Source of the DNA: an uncultured Porphyromonadaceae bacterium
GTDB taxonomy: Bacteria > Bacteroidota > Bacteroidia > Bacteroidales > Muribaculaceae
Length of the DNA: 64,000 nucleotides
NCBI GenBank assembly: GCA_947573485.1
Contig: CANPGB010000001.1
Location: forward strand, 151,430-215,429
Direction of reading: 5' to 3'
Shown here: piece by piece, positions 8,743 to 17,066 of the stretch
How positions within the stretch are numbered: position 1 is the stretch's first letter
Layout of the letters: every line of letters starts with the position of its first letter
Position numbers and translations under genes: made by a program
The notes under the pieces: generated by a model
Seen by the model: only the letters and a program-made list of their open reading frames with translations
Databases searched by the model: none
What the model was told of the DNA's origin: nothing

Positions 8743-9261
8743 TCAGTAGGTGATGAGCGAGGTAACCTCGGCGTCTTCGGGCAGTGCTGCGCGACCGTTG
8801 AGGGCCGAGAGCTCGATGATGAAGTTGATGTAGATTTTCTTCGGGTTGAGGCTCTTCACAAGTTTGTAGGCTGCGGCCATTGTGCCACCGGTAGCGAGTA
8901 CGTCGTCGTGGAGCACAACGATGTCGTCAGGACCGATTGCATCGCGGTGAATCTCTATAACGTCGGTGCCGTATTCCTTGGCGTACTCCTGGCGGATGGT
9001 GTCGGCAGGAAGTTTGCCGGGCTTGCGGGCAGGCACAAAACCGGCGCCAAGCTCGAAGGCGAGGATAGAGCCGCCGATAAAGCCGCGCGACTCAATGCCC
9101 ACTACTTTGGTTACGCCCTTGTCGCGGTAGAGCTGCGAGAGGTCCCACCCTATGATGTGCAGGGCACGGGGGTCTTTGAACGCCGTGGTAAGGTCCTTGA
9201 AGAGAATACCCTTCGAGGGGAAGTCGGCCACGTCGCGGATGCGTGATTTGATGTATTCCAT
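8743..9261 (-). CDS. apt: Adenine phosphoribosyltransferase
   Basis: Purine salvage enzyme, 172 aa, the usual length. It converts adenine and PRPP to AMP in the cytoplasm. The PRPP-binding motif VVLHDDVLATGGTMAAA (about residues 119-135) is intact, as is the adenine-site region VGIESRGFIGGS (about 55-66). It is the last gene of a likely ybeY-mnmG-apt operon and is followed by a strong terminator. The 64-bp gap to mnmG contains the parS-like palindrome. Confidence 0.96.
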   Translation of the reverse strand: MEYIKSRIRDVADFPSKGILFKDLTTAFKDPRALHIIGWDLSQLYRDKGVTKVVGIESRGFIGGSILAFELGAGFVPARKPGKLPADTIRQEYAKEYGTDVIEIHRDAIGPDDIVVLHDDVLATGGTMAAAYKLVKSLNPKKIYINFIIELSALNGRAALPEDAEVTSLITY

Positions 9262-9306
9262 TATTTCGGTTTTAAGTTATTGATTATTCAGTAATTTATG
9301 GCGAAT

Positions 9307-9324
9307 TTGTTCCACGTGGAACAA
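9307..9324. other. Candidate parS centromere site (18-bp palindrome)
   Basis: Perfect palindrome TTGTTCCACGTGGAACAA beginning one base after the mnmG stop codon. Its 16-bp core TGTTCCACGTGGAACA differs from the classic ParB site TGTTTCACGTGAAACA only at one symmetric pair of positions, and the CC/GG variant is known from other phyla. There is no loop and no T-tract, so a terminator role is unlikely. It is the only such site I noticed in the window. Confidence 0.65.
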
Positions 9325-9325
9325 G

Positions 9326-11206
9326 CTATCGGTTCATCATAAGGAGCAGAATATTCACATCAGAGGGCGATATACCGGGGATGCGCGAGGCTGCTCCTAC
9401 CGTTGGCGGGCGGTGAAGCAGGAGCTTCTGCCGTCCCTCGGTGGATATTGATTTCATGGCGGCGTAATCACAGTCGGCGGGCAGGCGTATTTCCTCAAGG
9501 CGGCGGAGCTTGTCGGCAACTGCACGCTCGCGGCTGATGTATCCGTCGTATTTTATGAGTATCTCGGCAGCCTCCACAATCTCGCTGCGACGGTCGTCGG
9601 GGAGCGCGTCGATGTACTCGCGCAGCGGCTGCACGCAAGCGGCAAGGAGCTGTATGGTGAGCTGCGGGCGCTCTATAAGGTCGCGCAGTTTCACGCCCTG
9701 GCGCAGGGGGGCTGTGCCGCACTCTTCGAGGAGAGCCTCAACCTGCGCGGGTTTCACGCTGAGGTTGTCGGCAAGGGCTATGAGGCCATCGCGCAGACGC
9801 CGTTTCTCAAGCATGAGTTCGTAGCGGCTGTCGTCGGCAAGGCCTATGGCATGGCCGAGGGGTGTGAGGCGCATGTCGGCATCGTCCTGGCGCAGGAGTA
9901 TGCGGTACTCGGCGCGCGAGGTAAACATGCGGTAGGGTTCGTCGACGCCTTTGGTCACGAGGTCGTCGATGAGCACGCCTATATATGCCTGGTCACGCCC
10001 GAGGGTAAACTGCGGGCGCCCGAGCACGGCAAGGGCTGCATTGGCACCGGCAACAAGACCCTGGCCGGCGGCCTCTTCATAACCTGTGGTACCGTTGATC
10101 TGGCCTGCGAAATAGAGGCCGGGCACGAGCTTTGTCTCAAGTGTATGATTGAGCTGTGTGGGGTCGAAGAAGTCGTATTCTATGGCGTAACCGGCACGGT
10201 AGAGCTGCGCGTCTTTGAGCGAGGGAATAGTGCCTATGGCCTCGATCTGAATCTCCATGGGCATCGACGACGAGAAGCCGTTGACATAAAATTCAGTGGT
10301 ATCCTCACCCTCGGGCTCAAGGAAGAGCTGGTGCTCGGTCTTGTCGGCGAAGGTAACGATTTTTGTCTCTATCGAGGGGCAATATCTCGGGCCTATACTC
10401 TTTATTTGGCCGTTATAGAGAGGCGAATCGGGCAGCCCGCGGCGCAGCACTTCGTGAGTGCTTGCGTTGGTATAAGTTATATAGCAATCGCGCTGGCGCA
10501 GGTCTGAAGCAACGCCGGGGAGGTACGAGAAAAGGTGTCGTACAGGGTCGCCGGGCTGGGGTGTGGTGAGCTCAAAGTGAATGGTGCGCGAATCGAGGCG
10601 CATAGGGGTGCCGGTCTTCATGCGGTCGGTGCGGAAACCGCGCTCACGAAGCTGCTCTGTCACGCCGTGCGATGCAGGTTCGCTTATGCGGCCGCCCTCG
10701 AAGCTCACGCGCCCTATGTGCATGAGGCCGTTGAGAAAGGTTCCGTTGGTGAGCACCACCTTGCGAGCCTTGAAAGTGGCGCCCTCGGCGGTGTGCACGC
10801 CTGCCACGGCACCGTCGGCGTCGAAGATGAGCGAGTCAACGCTTCCCTGCCACATCGAGAGGCCGGGAGTATTCTCGAGCATCGAGCGCCAGAGCGCGCT
10901 GAACTTATTGCGGTCGGCCTGGGCGCGAGGGCTCCACATGGCGGGGCCTTTGCTGCGGTTGAGCATGCGGAACTGGATTGCCGTGCGGTCGGTGACAATT
11001 CCCATGAGTCCGCCGAGCGCGTCGATCTCGCGCACAATCTGCCCTTTGGCAATACCGCCCACGGCAGGGTTGCAGCTCATCTGCGCAATCTTGTTCATAT
11101 CCATTGTCACCAGGAGTGTGCGTGCGCCCACTGTGGCCGCGGCATGCGCAGCCTCACATCCGGCATGGCCGGCTCCGACAACAATTACATCGAAATCAAA
11201 ACGCAT
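9326..11206 (-). CDS. mnmG: tRNA uridine-5-carboxymethylaminomethyl(34) synthesis enzyme MnmG (GidA)
   Basis: FAD-dependent tRNA-modifying enzyme, 626 aa, which with MnmE installs cmnm5 at wobble U34. The N-terminal Rossmann motif VVGAGHAGCEAA (about residues 9-20) binds FAD. Family signatures include MSCNPAVGGIAKGQIVREID, GRISEPASHGVTEQL with GFRTDRMKTGTPMRLD, and GLYFAGQINGTTGYEEAAGQG. The C-terminal helical MnmE/tRNA-binding domain is complete, ending with SRIPGISPSDVNILLL. It lies 22 bp downstream of ybeY and upstream of apt. gidA often sits near the replication origin in bacteria, which is relevant to the adjacent parS-like site. Confidence 0.97.
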   Translation of the reverse strand: MRFDFDVIVVGAGHAGCEAAHAAATVGARTLLVTMDMNKIAQMSCNPAVGGIAKGQIVREIDALGGLMGIVTDRTAIQFRMLNRSKGPAMWSPRAQADRNKFSALWRSMLENTPGLSMWQGSVDSLIFDADGAVAGVHTAEGATFKARKVVLTNGTFLNGLMHIGRVSFEGGRISEPASHGVTEQLRERGFRTDRMKTGTPMRLDSRTIHFELTTPQPGDPVRHLFSYLPGVASDLRQRDCYITYTNASTHEVLRRGLPDSPLYNGQIKSIGPRYCPSIETKIVTFADKTEHQLFLEPEGEDTTEFYVNGFSSSMPMEIQIEAIGTIPSLKDAQLYRAGYAIEYDFFDPTQLNHTLETKLVPGLYFAGQINGTTGYEEAAGQGLVAGANAALAVLGRPQFTLGRDQAYIGVLIDDLVTKGVDEPYRMFTSRAEYRILLRQDDADMRLTPLGHAIGLADDSRYELMLEKRRLRDGLIALADNLSVKPAQVEALLEECGTAPLRQGVKLRDLIERPQLTIQLLAACVQPLREYIDALPDDRRSEIVEAAEILIKYDGYISRERAVADKLRRLEEIRLPADCDYAAMKSISTEGRQKLLLHRPPTVGAASRIPGISPSDVNILLLMMNR

Positions 11207-11228
11207 CGTCTTTAAAAAATTAGGGGAT

Positions 11229-11657
11229 TCAGAAAGCGGCGAGCATGGCGAGGGCCTCGTTCTCGGCCGCTTCCATAATCTCGCGCTCGCCCGGCCCTTT
11301 GTCGTTGATACCGCACAGGTGAAGCACGCCGTGCACTATCACCCTCTTGAGCTCGGTGAGATAGTCGGCGCCGAGCCCCTCGGCATTGGAGCGCACCGTG
11401 TCGAGCGAAATAAACATGTCGCCGCGCAGGAGCGTGCCGAGGCAATCATCGAAGGTGATGATGTCGGTATAATAATCGTGGTTGAGGTACTGTCGGTTTA
11501 CGCGCAAAATCTCCTCATCGTCACAGAAAATATAGGTAAGGGTGTGTGCGGTGCGGTTGTGCGTTTCGGCAACTTGAGCAATCCACTGTTCAAGTTGTTG
11601 ATAATCAAGGCTTGGGCGTTCAACACCCGAGGCTATCCATTGAAAAACGGGCGTCAT
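11229..11657 (-). CDS. ybeY: rRNA maturation RNase YbeY
   Basis: Metal-dependent endoribonuclease of 16S rRNA processing and ribosome quality control, 142 aa. The C-terminal metal motif reads VIVHGVLHLCGINDKGPGE: the first two His are present, but the third metal His of the canonical HGxLHLxGYDH is replaced, with Asp at that position. I recall the same pattern from other Bacteroidetes YbeY, so I treat it as lineage-typical rather than damage. Upstream motifs TYIFCDDEEILRVNRQYL and DIITFD fit the family. It is the first gene of the ybeY-mnmG-apt run and has a promoter box 18 bp before its start. Confidence 0.92.
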   Translation of the reverse strand: MTPVFQWIASGVERPSLDYQQLEQWIAQVAETHNRTAHTLTYIFCDDEEILRVNRQYLNHDYYTDIITFDDCLGTLLRGDMFISLDTVRSNAEGLGADYLTELKRVIVHGVLHLCGINDKGPGEREIMEAAENEALAMLAAF

Positions 11658-11674
11658 CTTCTTAAATTGAGTCG

Positions 11675-11682
11675 CAAAGATA
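11675..11682 (-). promoter_or_regulatory. -7 box for ybeY-mnmG-apt
   Basis: CAAAGATA on the plus strand reads TATCTTTG on the minus strand, matching the Bacteroidetes -7 consensus TAnnTTTG, 18 bp before the ybeY ATG. I do not see a clear TTTG -33 element at the right distance. Confidence 0.55.
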
Positions 11683-11931
11683 CGAAATTTTTTTCATATA
11701 CGCCAATGCCTTTTATCTCACAGATTGAAAATTTTACTTAATCGGCAAAATCAAGCATAAAACTCTATCAACATGCGTATTACACAAAATCAGACCCTCT
11801 GAGATTTAAAAATTCGGCAACGGCACGCCCACCTGCCCGTAAAAATTCCTTTCTCGCGGGGTGCGCACACTTTCGCAAGTCAAACTTTTTAACTAACTTA
11901 GCACCGAAAAAAACTTTAATACTACCCCGCT

Positions 11932-13506
11932 ATGTTCAAGAACCAACCAAAAGGTCTGATTCCTGCCGCACTGAGCAACATGGGCGAGCGATTCGGCTAT
12001 TACATCATGAACGCCGTGCTCGTTCTCTTCCTCTGCTCCAAGTTCGGCCTCTCAGGCGACGAAAGCTCCCTGATCTATTCTTTCTTTTACGCCGGCATCT
12101 ACATACTGAGCCTTGTCGGCGGTATCATTGCCGACAAGACGCAGAACTACAAAGGCACAATCATCAACGGCCTCATCATAATGACCGCCGGATATGTGGT
12201 GCTCTCCATACCTATCCTCGCCTCTCCCGAAAACAAGAGCTGGCTGCTTGCCCTCACCTGCGCCGCGCTTTTCCTTATCGCCTTCGGCAACGGCCTTTTC
12301 AAAGGTAACCTCCAGGCTATCGTAGGTCAGCTCTACGACAATCCCCGCTACAGTGCACAGCGCGACTCGGGCTTCCAGATTTTCTACGTTTTCATCAACA
12401 TCGGCGGCCTCATCGCTCCCTTTGTGGCTCCCATGCTCCGCAGCTGGTGGCTCGATGTGCACAACATGGCATATAACGCCGACTTCCCCGCACTCTGCCA
12501 CCAGTACCTCTCGGTAACCGACAACATGGGCATGGAAAACATGGATAACCTCTACGCCGTGGCTACCGCCGCCGGTCACACCGCCGGTGCCGACCTCCAG
12601 GCTTTCTGCTCGCAGTACCTCGACGTGTTCAACACCGGCATCCACTACTCCTTCATTGCCTCGGTGGCCGCCATGCTCATCTCCCTCACAATATTTATCT
12701 GCACCAAGAAGCAGCTCCCCACCCCCGCAGCCCGCGCAAAAGTGGAAAGCGTGAAGTACACCGAAGCCGAGAAAAAAGCCATGGCAAAAGAAATCAAGCA
12801 GCGCATGGTGGCACTCTTCGCCGTGCTCGGCATCGTGATTTTCTTCTGGCTCTCCTTCCACCAGAACGGCACCTCGCTCTCGCTCTTCGCCCGCGACTTC
12901 GTGGCCACCGACACCATTGCCCCCGAGATATGGCAGGCCGTGAATCCCTTCTTCGTTATCGTGCTCACACCGCTTGTAATGCTCCTCTTCACCTCACTGT
13001 CGCGCCGCGGCCGTGAGATTTCCACCCCCAAGAAAATTGCCATAGGCATGGGTCTGGCAGGCCTTGCCTACCTCTTCCTCTGCATCTACTGCTGGAGCCA
13101 GGGCTACCCCTCGGGCGACGCTTTCCGCGCCCTTCCCGCAGCGGCAAAAGAAGGCGTCAAGGCCGGCCCCTGGGTGCTCATCGCCCTCTACTTCTTCCTC
13201 ACTGTGGCCGAGCTCTTCATCTCGCCTCTGGGCCTCTCCTTCGTGTCGAAGGTCGCTCCCAAGCATCTCCAGGGTCTCTGCCAGGGTCTGTGGCTCGGCG
13301 CTACCGCCGTTGGCAACCTCTTCCTCTGGGTAGGCCCGCTCATGTATGAGAACTGGCCTATAAGCTACGCCTGGGGCGTGTTCTTCGGCGCCTGCCTCCT
13401 TTCTATGGGTGTGATGTTCGGCATGGTAAAATGGCTCGAACGCGTAACCTCCGACGCTCCCGCAGCCGCTCCCGCCGAAAAGGCCGAAGAAGAAAATGTG
13501 ATTTAA
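11932..13506 (+). CDS. POT-family proton-dependent oligopeptide transporter
   Basis: Peptide MFS transporter (POT/PTR2 family), 524 aa, about 12-14 membrane segments in the inner membrane. It imports di- and tripeptides with protons. Signatures: GERFGYYIMNAVLVLFL near the N-terminus (residues 18-34; ExxERFxYY-like motif as NMGERFGYY), GGIIADKTQNYKGTI, GNGLFKGNLQAIVGQLY, and FQIFYVFINIGGLIAPF (FYxxINxG motif). The C-terminal tail is Ala/Glu-rich. The gene stands alone with 274 bp of AT-rich DNA before it and a terminator after it. A near-consensus -7 box (TAACTTAG, 11894-11901) precedes it. Confidence 0.95.
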   Translation: MFKNQPKGLIPAALSNMGERFGYYIMNAVLVLFLCSKFGLSGDESSLIYSFFYAGIYILSLVGGIIADKTQNYKGTIINGLIIMTAGYVVLSIPILASPENKSWLLALTCAALFLIAFGNGLFKGNLQAIVGQLYDNPRYSAQRDSGFQIFYVFINIGGLIAPFVAPMLRSWWLDVHNMAYNADFPALCHQYLSVTDNMGMENMDNLYAVATAAGHTAGADLQAFCSQYLDVFNTGIHYSFIASVAAMLISLTIFICTKKQLPTPAARAKVESVKYTEAEKKAMAKEIKQRMVALFAVLGIVIFFWLSFHQNGTSLSLFARDFVATDTIAPEIWQAVNPFFVIVLTPLVMLLFTSLSRRGREISTPKKIAIGMGLAGLAYLFLCIYCWSQGYPSGDAFRALPAAAKEGVKAGPWVLIALYFFLTVAELFISPLGLSFVSKVAPKHLQGLCQGLWLGATAVGNLFLWVGPLMYENWPISYAWGVFFGACLLSMGVMFGMVKWLERVTSDAPAAAPAEKAEEENVI

Positions 13507-13526
13507 CATTACCTATTAATAGTCAT

Positions 13527-13559
13527 AAAGACCCGGAAGTTGATACTTTCGGGTCTTTT
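13527..13559 (+). terminator. Terminator of the POT transporter gene
   Basis: Stem AAAGACCCGGAAG (from 13527) with CTTTCGGGTCTTT (to 13558), one G-T pair, loop TTGATA, ending in TTTTATT. It lies 20 bp after the transporter stop. Confidence 0.85.
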
Positions 13560-13586
13560 ATTATGCCGTTACTCGCGATTTTTCAT

Positions 13587-13594
13587 TACTTTTG
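13587..13594 (+). promoter_or_regulatory. -7 box for pldA
   Basis: TACTTTTG matches TAnnTTTG and lies 22 bp before the chosen pldA ATG, directly after the upstream terminator. It argues against a start further upstream. Confidence 0.6.
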
Positions 13595-13616
13595 CACACC
13601 TTACCCAACGCATGCA

Positions 13617-14456
13617 ATGAAACGTATAATACGCGCACTACTTCTTGCTCTCCCGCTCTTTTTCGCTATGCCCGCTGCGGCACAGATTCTCGTGACCGGA
13701 GGCGCCGACCCGCTCGACGCCGACAGCGTGAAACGCGACTTCTCGAACCAGCCCTACTTCGGCCTCTACAAAGACAACTACTTTATATTCGGCCCCTCGG
13801 TAGGCCCCAAGGCCGACCGCACCAACACCAACATCAAATTCCAGATTTCAATAGCACAGCGCCTCACCCGCTCCACCTTGCCGTGGGGCACATATCTCTA
13901 CCTCTTCTATTCGCAGAAATGCTTCTGGAACATTCTTGAGAACTCCATGCCCATGACCGACCTCAACTTCAATCCCGGTATAGGCATCACCAAACCGCTC
14001 TTCGTCAAGAACCGATACATTGGCAAACTCACCCTGCTGGTAGAGCACGAAAGCAACGGCCGCGACTCTATACAATCGCGCTCATGGAACCGCGTGGCAC
14101 TCGCCGCAAACGTTATGATAACCAAAAACCTCATGGTGCACGCCAAGGCGTGGATTCCTATCGTCGACGGCATGCACAACAAAGACATCGTCGACTACTG
14201 CGGCTGGTGCCAGACAGGCTTTCAGGTGCTCAGCGACAACAGGCGTTTCAGCGGCGGCGTAACCATCGTGCCCCGCAAAGGCTTCAGCTTCAACACTATT
14301 GTCGACGTCTCATACCGCATCTTCAAGAAAGACAATCAGTTTCTCTTCCTCCAGTTCTACAACGGCTACGGCGAGGGGCTGCTCGAATACAATAAATTCC
14401 ACTCTCAACTCCGCATAGGCCTGCTCATAAAGCCTAAACTCTTCAGCGACTTCTGA
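13617..14456 (+). CDS. pldA: Outer membrane phospholipase A (OMPLA)
   Basis: Integral outer-membrane beta-barrel phospholipase A1, 279 aa with a signal peptide (MKRIIRALLLALPLFFAMPAAAQ). The catalytic block EHESNGRDSIQSRSWNR aligns with the OMPLA triad: His144, Ser146 and Asn158 have the same spacing as E. coli His142, Ser144 and Asn156. The C-terminal strand FLQFYNGYGEGLLEYN matches the conserved QxYxGYGESLxxYN segment. I chose the ATG at 13617 because it gives a clean signal peptide and follows a promoter; a longer frame upstream runs through the terminator. It degrades outer-leaflet phospholipids when lipid asymmetry is lost. The stop overlaps the start of the next lipoprotein gene by one base. 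Confidence 0.9.
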   Translation: MKRIIRALLLALPLFFAMPAAAQILVTGGADPLDADSVKRDFSNQPYFGLYKDNYFIFGPSVGPKADRTNTNIKFQISIAQRLTRSTLPWGTYLYLFYSQKCFWNILENSMPMTDLNFNPGIGITKPLFVKNRYIGKLTLLVEHESNGRDSIQSRSWNRVALAANVMITKNLMVHAKAWIPIVDGMHNKDIVDYCGWCQTGFQVLSDNRRFSGGVTIVPRKGFSFNTIVDVSYRIFKKDNQFLFLQFYNGYGEGLLEYNKFHSQLRIGLLIKPKLFSDF

Positions 14457-15454
14457 TGAAAAAAATCCTCGGCATATTCCTCATTATCGTTGCTGCCACC
14501 CTCGGCGCCTGCTCCGACACCGAGCAGTTCCGCGTCAACGGCACCCTCGAAGGCAAACCCAACATCAACCTCCGCGCCAACTACTACTCCGGCGGCGCGC
14601 TCCGCACCCTTGTCACCGCATGCCGCGACGGCGAGTTCGAGTTCTTCGGCTCGGCTCCCAACCCTGCCCTGCTCGAAATCACCGACTACGACCACAGGCC
14701 CCTCGCACGCCTGATAGTGCGCAACGGCGAGACCTACTCAGTGGCAATCACGCCCGGCGACCTCTATGCCACCAAAGTCGACGGCGGCGATATAAATCCT
14801 CGCTGGAGCTCTCTCCTGAGCTCATCGGCCGACAGTCTGCGACGAAACCCCAACGGCTTTGTGGCACGCTATGTGGCCGCCAACCCCGCCGATATTCTCT
14901 CTACACTCCTTCTCGTTACAGAATACGACGCCGGAGCCGACGCCGTGGCTGCTGACTCGCTCATGTCGCTCATAGCCCCCGAAGCGCGCCCGTCGTACCT
15001 CACAGAGAGCTTCAACTTCATGCTCAGAACGCTGATTGCCGAGACCGCCGACGCTCCCCTCGACACCCTCCGCTACCTCGACCGCCGCGACTCGCTCGCC
15101 ACATTCACTCCCGCAGCCAAACACTCGCTGATTGCATTCAGCACAAAGAGCGACTACCGCTCCGACTCGCTCGTGCCCGCGCTGCGGAGGCTCTACAAAG
15201 CCAAGCGTCAGGGCGGAATCACCATAACCGACATCTCGCTCGACCCCGATACCATCGACTTCAAACGCGGCCTTAAAGCCGACTCGGTGGCATGGCCTGC
15301 AGGCTGGCTTCCCGGAGGCCAAGGCAACCCCGCCGTGACCCGCCTGGGCGTGCCCGGGCTGCCCTACTTCATAGTGTGCGACTCACTCGGCACACAGCTG
15401 CTCCGCACAGGCTCGGCAGGCGAGGCCGAGAAATTTATCAACAGCCTAAAATAA
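14456..15454 (+). CDS. DUF4369-type lipoprotein with thioredoxin-like tail
   Basis: Predicted lipoprotein of 332 aa: signal peptide with lipobox LGAC (Cys19). Residues about 25-120 (FRVNGTLEGKPNINLRANYYSGG, then LLEITDYDHRP) form a DUF4369-like beta domain found in Bacteroidetes before thioredoxin-family domains. The middle is helical and unknown. The C-terminus (TRLGVPGLPYFIVCDSLGTQLLRTG) resembles the cis-Pro strand region of an AhpC/TlpA-type thioredoxin fold, but the CxxC redox pair is absent, so it is unlikely to be an active oxidoreductase. It is coupled to pldA by a one-base stop/start overlap and followed by yifB after 8 bp. Confidence 0.75.
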   Translation: MKKILGIFLIIVAATLGACSDTEQFRVNGTLEGKPNINLRANYYSGGALRTLVTACRDGEFEFFGSAPNPALLEITDYDHRPLARLIVRNGETYSVAITPGDLYATKVDGGDINPRWSSLLSSSADSLRRNPNGFVARYVAANPADILSTLLLVTEYDAGADAVAADSLMSLIAPEARPSYLTESFNFMLRTLIAETADAPLDTLRYLDRRDSLATFTPAAKHSLIAFSTKSDYRSDSLVPALRRLYKAKRQGGITITDISLDPDTIDFKRGLKADSVAWPAGWLPGGQGNPAVTRLGVPGLPYFIVCDSLGTQLLRTGSAGEAEKFINSLK

Positions 15455-15462
15455 CACCCGCG

Positions 15463-17016
15463 ATGCTCGTTAAAACCTACGCCGCCGCAGTGCGCGGTAT
15501 CGACGCCATTATAGTTACCGTGGAGACTGTGGTCTCCCGCGGCCTACAGTTCTGCATCGTCGGGCTCCCCGACACCGCCGTCAAAGAAAGCCACGAGCGC
15601 GTGCGCGCGGCTATCGAGCAGTCGGGCTTCAAAATGCCGCGCGTGGCTGCCGTTATAAACATGGCGCCCGCCGACGTACGCAAAGAAGGCGCCGCCTACG
15701 ACCTGCCCATAGCCATAAGCCTTCTCCAAGGAGCCGAGATTATAAAAGCCGAGAACCTGGAACAATACCTCATCATGGGCGAACTCTCGCTCGACGGCTC
15801 CGTGATGCCCGTCAAGGGCATACTCCCAATGGCCATAGAGGCACGTGCACGCGGCTTCAAAGGCATGATAGTGCCCTCGGCAAATGCCACCGAAGCCGCC
15901 GTCGTCAACCGCCTCGAAGTTTACGGGGTAGATAACCTCGCACAGGTCGTGGGCTTCCTCCAGGGTCACACCAAAATCGAACCCACGGTAGTAGACACCC
16001 GTGCCGAATTTGCTGCAGCCTCGCACTCCTGCGACTACGATTTCAGCGAGGTCAAGGGGCAGGAGAACGTAAAACGCGCCTTCGAGGTAGCATGCGCGGG
16101 CGGCCATAACATACTGCTCGTAGGCCCTCCCGGCTCGGGAAAATCAATGATGGCCAAGCGCCTGCCCTCGATAATGCCGCCACTCACGCTCGGCGAGGCT
16201 CTTGAGACCACAAAAATACACTCCGTGGCCGGAAAACTGCGCCGAGGCTCACGCCTGATGACCACCCGCCCCTTCCGCTCGCCTCACCACACAGTGTCGC
16301 CCGTGGCAATGGTCGGCGGAGGCTCCAACCCCATGCCCGGCGAGATTTCGCTCGCTCACAACGGCATCCTCTTCCTCGACGAGTTCCCCGAATTTCCGCG
16401 TACCGTGCTCGAAGTGCTCCGCCAGCCCCTCGAAGACCGTCGCATAAGCGTCTCGCGCGCCCGCTACCAGGTCGATTACCCCGCCGGATTCATGCTTGTG
16501 GCCTCGATGAACCCCTGCCCCTGCGGCTACTACACCCACCCCACAAAGCCCTGCACCTGCCAGCCCGGCGCCGTCTCGCGCTACCTCAACCGCATATCAG
16601 GGCCGCTCCTCGACCGCATCGACATACACGTGGAGATAATGCCCGTGCCCTTCGACGAGCTCGCCTCACGCTCGGCGGGCGAGCCCTCGGCAGCCATACG
16701 CGAACGCGTGGTAAAAGCACGTCAGGTGCAGGCCGAACGCTTCGGCTCTGAGCCCGACGTGCACTGCAACGCCCAGATGAACTCACGCCTCCTAACCGCG
16801 CACTGCGCCCTCGCACCGCAAGCCATGGCAATTCTCAAGGCCGCAATGGAAAAATACGACATGAGCGCCCGTGCCTACGACCGCATCCTCAAGGTGGCCC
16901 GCACCATAGCCGACCTCGACGCCTCACCCGAAATACAGCCCTGGCACGTGAGCGAAGCCGTCAACTACCGCTCGCTCGACCGCTCAGGCTGGGGCACAAC
17001 CACGAAAGCCTTCTAA
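15463..17016 (+). CDS. YifB/ComM-family Mg-chelatase-like AAA+ ATPase
   Basis: YifB/ComM ATPase, 517 aa (family about 505-515). The order is an N-terminal Lon-like ChlI domain (VKTYAAAVRGIDAIIVTVE onward), then the Mg-chelatase AAA+ core with Walker A LLVGPPGSGKSMMAKRLPS (about residues 221-239) and Walker B ILFLDEFPEF, and the Cys-rich loop CPCGYYTHPTKPCTC (about 351-365). ComM family members are hexameric helicases that promote branch migration during natural transformation. The ATG at 15463 is chosen because a longer frame would overlap the preceding lipoprotein. ComF is encoded 16 kb away, but no uptake machinery is in the window. Confidence 0.93.
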   Translation: MLVKTYAAAVRGIDAIIVTVETVVSRGLQFCIVGLPDTAVKESHERVRAAIEQSGFKMPRVAAVINMAPADVRKEGAAYDLPIAISLLQGAEIIKAENLEQYLIMGELSLDGSVMPVKGILPMAIEARARGFKGMIVPSANATEAAVVNRLEVYGVDNLAQVVGFLQGHTKIEPTVVDTRAEFAAASHSCDYDFSEVKGQENVKRAFEVACAGGHNILLVGPPGSGKSMMAKRLPSIMPPLTLGEALETTKIHSVAGKLRRGSRLMTTRPFRSPHHTVSPVAMVGGGSNPMPGEISLAHNGILFLDEFPEFPRTVLEVLRQPLEDRRISVSRARYQVDYPAGFMLVASMNPCPCGYYTHPTKPCTCQPGAVSRYLNRISGPLLDRIDIHVEIMPVPFDELASRSAGEPSAAIRERVVKARQVQAERFGSEPDVHCNAQMNSRLLTAHCALAPQAMAILKAAMEKYDMSARAYDRILKVARTIADLDASPEIQPWHVSEAVNYRSLDRSGWGTTTKAF

Positions 17017-17066
17017 CCTTTCGCTCATACGCAGCCCCGACTCTTCAAAGAAAAAGACTCTTACAC

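Noticed and set aside
11229..11657. YbeY seeming to lack its third metal His
   Set aside because: The HGxLHLxGxxDK form is, to my knowledge, usual in Bacteroidetes YbeY, so it is not evidence of inactivation.
10581..11741. 386-codon frame antisense to mnmG and ybeY
   Set aside because: Ser/Arg-rich nonsense composition opposite two clear housekeeping genes.
15292..15462. 57-codon upstream extension of the YifB frame
   Set aside because: It overlaps the preceding lipoprotein gene, and family YifB proteins begin at MLVKTYAAAVRG.
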